35,581 bases of DNA. Source: a virus. Within the stretch, counting starts at the first letter, position 1. The number at the start of each line of letters is the position of its first letter. Below the pieces are notes generated by a model that did not search any database, was not told the DNA's origin, and saw only the letters and a program-made list of their open reading frames with translations. The position numbers and the translations under genes were made by a program. Shown here one piece after another: positions 32,306 to 35,581 of this stretch. The stretch is from positions 1 to 35,581 of IMG/VR virus record IMGVR_UViG_3300035180_003044. One strand, written 5' to 3'.

Positions 32306-32333
32306 ATGTGTATCTTAAAAAAATTGCTGTCAA
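32306..32333 (-). promoter_or_regulatory. Candidate promoter for the NAD+ operon
   Basis: Minus strand TTGACA (32333-32328) is a perfect -35 box, directly downstream of a terminator and upstream of the leader. The -10 region (about 32305-32311) is weak, with no good TATAAT match at 15-18 bases, so it may need an activator. Confidence 0.4.
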
Positions 32334-32342
32334 GGGGCGTGG

Positions 32343-32398
32343 ACAAAAAATTGCGGAGATTGTCCTTACACCATTGTAAAAAAACAATCTCCGCAATT
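32343..32398 (-). terminator. Intrinsic terminator after the structural-protein gene
   Basis: AATTGCGGAGATTGT and ACAATCTCCGCAATT pair perfectly over 15 bp around a 20-base loop that itself can pair (TTACA/TGTAA). On the minus strand a T-run follows (AATTTTTTG). It lies about 40 bases after the stop at 32439 and upstream of the NAD+ operon promoter, so it separates the two units. Confidence 0.85.
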
Positions 32399-32438
32399 AG
32401 AAGGAGGTCCATGAGCATCGCACAGAACATTATATCAA

Positions 32439-33401
32439 TTAAAATCTAGTATAGATTGGGTTTTCTGATCTATGAACATATCCAGCAGCCGCACTCTTAA
32501 CTCTTGGGGTGGCTCCCAAATTAATATTCTTTTTATCTGCCGGGAAACCAGTTGGTTGATCATTAGCTATCTTAGAGCTACCTTTCAATTTAGTTTCTAA
32601 TTCATCCCACCAAAGATAACGAACTCTAATAGTCTCAGAAAAAGTTGGTTTAACTAGACCCTGAACATATGAAATATTTTGACTGACATATTCGCCAGCT
32701 CCAACAGAAGCTACGCTAGTTAATGATCCGACAGTTGAAGAATCTGAATCGTTCAAATTAATTGAATTTGAGGCAACAGGAGCAGTATTACAAGTTACGT
32801 TAAATGAATTATAACTTCTAGAATCGCTTATAAAAGCGGTAGACTTAGTATCTAAAGTGTTGCTAGAATTAGTTTGTAATCTTTTTCTGCGAGAATGATG
32901 GTCATTAGACCAAGTAAAATAATTATTCAATCTTAATGTACCGCATCCACAATTCCCATAACAATTACAAATTGGAGTATAATATAGGGTTGGAGTTACG
33001 TGTCCTTCTATATAAACTGCGGCTGCAATAATGCCGCGACTGGATACATTTCCATGTGTGTTGGCGGCGACGCCATTCTCTCCGCTGGTAAAAACGAAAC
33101 GGGCGCCCCCATTATTAGATTCTGGCCAAGCCTTTAATGATAGAGTTGAATATCCTTTTACTAGCCACATCTTTTCAGATGGCTCAGTGGAGGCTAGCTC
33201 TCCTGTCATAATATCTGTTCCATCGATGGAAATCTTAACCTGAACTGTTTGCCAGGTATTGTTTTTAAATCTAATCTCGAATGGCTCGTCTCCCCAAGCT
33301 CCTACGGTTTCAATGCCGTCAACGCTATATTTTTTTAAGGATTTGCCAGAAAATTTTGGGTGGCTGCTAATAATATCTAGAGTGTAATTTGAGTATGACA
33401 T
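32439..33401 (-). CDS. Probable phage structural protein
   Basis: 320 residues, beta-rich. Residues 20-110 read as one or more immunoglobulin-like strands (for example PFEIRFKNNTWQTVQVKISI). A Cys cluster CNCYGNCGCG lies at about 144-153, and the C-terminal 150 residues are Ser/Asn-rich. There is no enzyme motif. The style (Ser/Asn/Thr-rich, beta) fits a virion decoration or neck/tail component, but this is inference. GGAAG precedes ATG, and a strong terminator follows the gene. Confidence 0.6.
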   Translation of the reverse strand: MSYSNYTLDIISSHPKFSGKSLKKYSVDGIETVGAWGDEPFEIRFKNNTWQTVQVKISIDGTDIMTGELASTEPSEKMWLVKGYSTLSLKAWPESNNGGARFVFTSGENGVAANTHGNVSSRGIIAAAVYIEGHVTPTLYYTPICNCYGNCGCGTLRLNNYFTWSNDHHSRRKRLQTNSSNTLDTKSTAFISDSRSYNSFNVTCNTAPVASNSINLNDSDSSTVGSLTSVASVGAGEYVSQNISYVQGLVKPTFSETIRVRYLWWDELETKLKGSSKIANDQPTGFPADKKNINLGATPRVKSAAAGYVHRSENPIYTRF

Positions 33402-33475
33402 ATTTTCTTCCGTGTGAAATTCTTCTCATACATATATCATATCTTTCATAGAAATTATCATTTTTATCAAGAATT

Positions 33476-34771
33476 TCAAGAAGCACAAGGATTTTCGAAT
33501 AAAATTAGATAACGTTCGGCAATTTTCTCCCAAGTATGATCATTGATGTAATCAATTTGTTTTTCAATTTGATTTTGTTTTAAGGTGTCGCTTTGGAATA
33601 ATTTATCAAGTTCTTCTGCAATTTGCTCTGGAGAATCCGCTTTTATGGTTGGTAGGTCAGAAAAATGATTAGCGGAAGAAGTAACAACAGGAATTCCTTT
33701 ACCCATTGCCATTCGTGCAGCACCAGAAGCTCCGAACACTTCATGTTCTTTATTAGAAACATAGAAGAAAACTGAAACCTGATTGGTTCTTAAATATGAA
33801 TCAATAGTAGAGTCTGATTGATAACTACGAATGATTGCCACATTTTCTTCAACGTCTAATTTTTTAATTAGATCCGTTAACTCATTATAGTACAATTGAT
33901 GTTCTGCCTTATTAAACGGAGATTCTGAAAATAAGCCGGTAAAAAATACATCGTCATATTTTTTCTTCAAAATAGCCGCCGCTTTAATAGGAATTTCCCA
34001 TCCTTTGTATCTAAAACCAAAACCAAATTGAACAAAAGTGTGGTTTGATTTATAGAAATTCCATAATTTATTTGTATTAGAGGCAGGAGAACATCCATGC
34101 GGAATAACGTGAACTATTCCGGGGATCATCTTTTCATTTTTAAGAATGTCGGCTGCACCGTCTAAATGAACCACAATCTCTGGTATTGCCGCCTCAACAA
34201 TTGTTTTATCTTGGTGATGGAAAACAGAATGCATTGTCACGATGACTCGATAATCAGAAATGCGTGACATAAAAGACAACCAGTGGCGTGCATTAGACCA
34301 TAAACCAAACTCATGTTGTATCCACACAACATCAGGACTGAATTTATTAATTTCTTTCACTAAATCATTGAGTGACTCGCCTCTGGACCAACACGGGATA
34401 ATTTTATTATTGTCCAGTACGAGATCACCCGCAATATTAAGAGGTCCAGTTGGCTTATCATTTTTCTCAATAAAAAGGCGATAATCTCCCACCTGTGTGA
34501 TAACGGGTCCCCATAAATTTTCTGAATATGTAGATATTCCACATTTCATTTTCCAATTTCCAATAAAAGCAACCTTTAAATCTTTTCTATTCTTTTTGGA
34601 ATATTTAGAAAAGAAAGATCCATCACGATATCTATAATCAGTGATTAGTTGCGTAGCAGGAATGCTATTTAATTGTGATGGGACCTCAACTATTTCAAGA
34701 CTAGATTGAGTTATCTTTGTGTCTGATACTAAACAAATTCCGTTATTCTTTATTCCAACAAAACGAGGCAT
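33476..34771 (-). CDS. GT4-family glycosyltransferase
   Basis: 431 residues from ATG at 34771 (a TTG one codon earlier touches the upstream stop). VAFIGNWKMKCGISTYSENL opens the N-terminal Rossmann domain, and DVVWIQHEFGLW and VTMHSVFHHQD follow. The C-terminal domain has FGFGFRYKGWEI, VFFTGLF, HEVFGASGAARMAMGKGIPV (with the Glu of the nucleotide-sugar site) and SPEQIAEELDKLF. These are GT4 features: transfer of a sugar from a nucleotide donor. The first 70 residues are not typical. It may glycosylate virion proteins or alter host surface sugar. Confidence 0.85.
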   Translation of the reverse strand: MPRFVGIKNNGICLVSDTKITQSSLEIVEVPSQLNSIPATQLITDYRYRDGSFFSKYSKKNRKDLKVAFIGNWKMKCGISTYSENLWGPVITQVGDYRLFIEKNDKPTGPLNIAGDLVLDNNKIIPCWSRGESLNDLVKEINKFSPDVVWIQHEFGLWSNARHWLSFMSRISDYRVIVTMHSVFHHQDKTIVEAAIPEIVVHLDGAADILKNEKMIPGIVHVIPHGCSPASNTNKLWNFYKSNHTFVQFGFGFRYKGWEIPIKAAAILKKKYDDVFFTGLFSESPFNKAEHQLYYNELTDLIKKLDVEENVAIIRSYQSDSTIDSYLRTNQVSVFFYVSNKEHEVFGASGAARMAMGKGIPVVTSSANHFSDLPTIKADSPEQIAEELDKLFQSDTLKQNQIEKQIDYINDHTWEKIAERYLILFENPCAS

Positions 34772-34774
34772 CAA

Positions 34775-35581
34775 TTATCCATTTTGTAATAAAGCTCTAA
34801 CTTTCTCCTGCATGACAACAAATGCATTATTGTCGATGGATAAATTGCTGGAAAGATTCACTTGACTAAGTTGATAAAACTTGTTCAACAATTCATCTTT
34901 ATTAATTCCATAATATGGAATAGATTGAACCTCTTTTATTGAACTAATTTTCAATTTGTCATGATGATAAATCGACACACATGGTTTTCGCAAAAGTTGC
35001 GACAAAATTATGCCATGATATCTTTGAGTAATAACAATTTTATGTTTTGAAACTTCTGCCGCTATTTCTGCAAAATTATTTCCGGTGGGAACAACAATTG
35101 CTCTATCTCTATTGTCGAGATGGCTAATAATCTCATGTGCTGTCCACGCATCATTCATTTTTGAATTATTGCACATTGATAAAAACTTGATATCCCACCC
35201 AGCATTGATAATATTTTCTAATGCTTGCACAAATTCAGATTTGAAATACAACCAAGACGTATGCTTCCAATACGTGTCTTTATAAGATGGCACGACTGAA
35301 ATGTTGGGAAATATTAATACAGTTTTGTTTTCTGATTCTTTTACCAAAGAAGAATCTTGTAAAAAATACACAAGATCAGAAATCAGCATTACATTGCTGT
35401 TCAATTTAGAAATTTTTTCTAAATCATTAGATCTGATACATACTAACTTGGCAATCTTAATAAGATCTTGATGTACTGGGTGAATGTCTGTCTCTGCACC
35501 TACTCCAATGTAGAAAATCTTTTTCTTTTTTAATTTGGACAAAAGATTTTCGGCAATAAGCGGAGCAGAAAATAAAAAAGA
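34775..35581 (-). CDS. Polysaccharide pyruvyl transferase family protein, 5' end outside window
   Basis: The frame is open from the right edge, with FLFSAPLIAENLLSKLKKKK ahead of the TTG at 35542, so the real start is beyond the window. IFYIGVGAE, then LIFPNISVVPSY and VITQRYHGIILSQLLRKPCV are family motifs (including the RYHG loop). These enzymes add pyruvate to sugars of surface polysaccharides, or act as glycosyltransferases of similar fold. It is two bases or less from the GT4 gene, and the pair probably acts on the same glycan. Confidence 0.8.
   Translation of the reverse strand, partial: SFLFSAPLIAENLLSKLKKKKIFYIGVGAETDIHPVHQDLIKIAKLVCIRSNDLEKISKLNSNVMLISDLVYFLQDSSLVKESENKTVLIFPNISVVPSYKDTYWKHTSWLYFKSEFVQALENIINAGWDIKFLSMCNNSKMNDAWTAHEIISHLDNRDRAIVVPTGNNFAEIAAEVSKHKIVITQRYHGIILSQLLRKPCVSIYHHDKLKISSIKEVQSIPYYGINKDELLNKFYQLSQVNLSSNLSIDNNAFVVMQEKVRALLQNG

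Noticed and set aside
32402-32449. Plus-strand minigene with AAGGAGGT and ATG (12 codons)
   Set aside because: It lies between the terminator and the end of the structural gene and has no similarity or context; probably chance.
1-35581. Stop-codon reassignment (TAG or TAA as sense)
   Set aside because: All large genes end cleanly and have no in-frame TAG or TAA; the exceptions are confined to decayed small genes.
1-35581. CRISPR array, rRNA or insertion sequence
   Set aside because: No spaced direct repeats, rRNA-like sequence or transposase with terminal inverted repeats was seen.

Overview
This window looks like part of a large (probably jumbo) tailed-phage genome or prophage-like virus. 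It is AT-rich, and nearly every gene lies on the minus strand in tight ATGA/TAATG-coupled strings of small unknown genes. Those strings are interspersed with phage-type enzymes: a D12 adenine methyltransferase, an SF1 helicase with an intein, and an NAD-dependent DNA ligase. There are also HNH and LAGLIDADG selfish elements, a kelch-type probable virion protein and sugar-transfer genes. A 72-aa lipoprotein with a clean lipobox suggests a Gram-negative host. No tRNA, rRNA, CRISPR array or bacterial housekeeping operon is visible. Host and phage identity are inference.

Layout, left to right. 1-3290: a metallophosphoesterase running off the left edge, then small unknown genes. 3304-9352: an ADP-ribose block (macro domain, ATPase/helicase-like protein, PARP) with its own promoter and a palindrome, a truncated ATPase fragment, a DUF1360-like membrane protein, an HNH gene on the plus strand and a lipoprotein. 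9422-13025: adenine methyltransferase, a possible nuclease, zinc-ribbon proteins and a second metallophosphoesterase. 13036-18737: NAD-dependent DNA ligase with a good sigma70-type promoter, DUF444 remnants, a Thg1-like enzyme, a dead LAGLIDADG gene and peptidyl-tRNA hydrolase 2. 18806-23018: kelch protein and intein-containing helicase. 23024-28995: ADP-ribosylglycohydrolase, two RlmN-like radical SAM proteins, an ATP-grasp protein, a nucleotidyltransferase-like gene and an HNH gene. 29177-32194: nicotinamide phosphoribosyltransferase, an HNH gene and an NMN adenylyltransferase-Nudix fusion, bounded upstream by a strong terminator and a structured leader. 32439-35581: a putative structural protein, a GT4 glycosyltransferase and a polysaccharide pyruvyl transferase cut by the right edge.

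The most interesting theme is NAD+ and ADP-ribose. The window holds a complete-looking PARP (WGR, helical regulatory and H-Y-E catalytic parts), a macro domain, an ADP-ribosylglycohydrolase, a two-enzyme nicotinamide-to-NAD+ route with a Nudix domain, and an NAD+-consuming ligase. Together these could form a phage-owned reversible ADP-ribosylation circuit with its own NAD+ supply, perhaps linked to countering NAD+-depleting host defences. That functional link is inference.

A second theme is RNA and translation upkeep: Thg1-like, Pth2, two RlmN-like proteins and a minimal nucleotidyltransferase. A third theme is damage. At least nine small genes carry single-base indels, several in homopolymers, whose correction restores family-like protein and operon overlaps; others have true nonsense codons. 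Some of this may be residual sequencing error, some real decay, so several short genes are annotated here across a frameshift.
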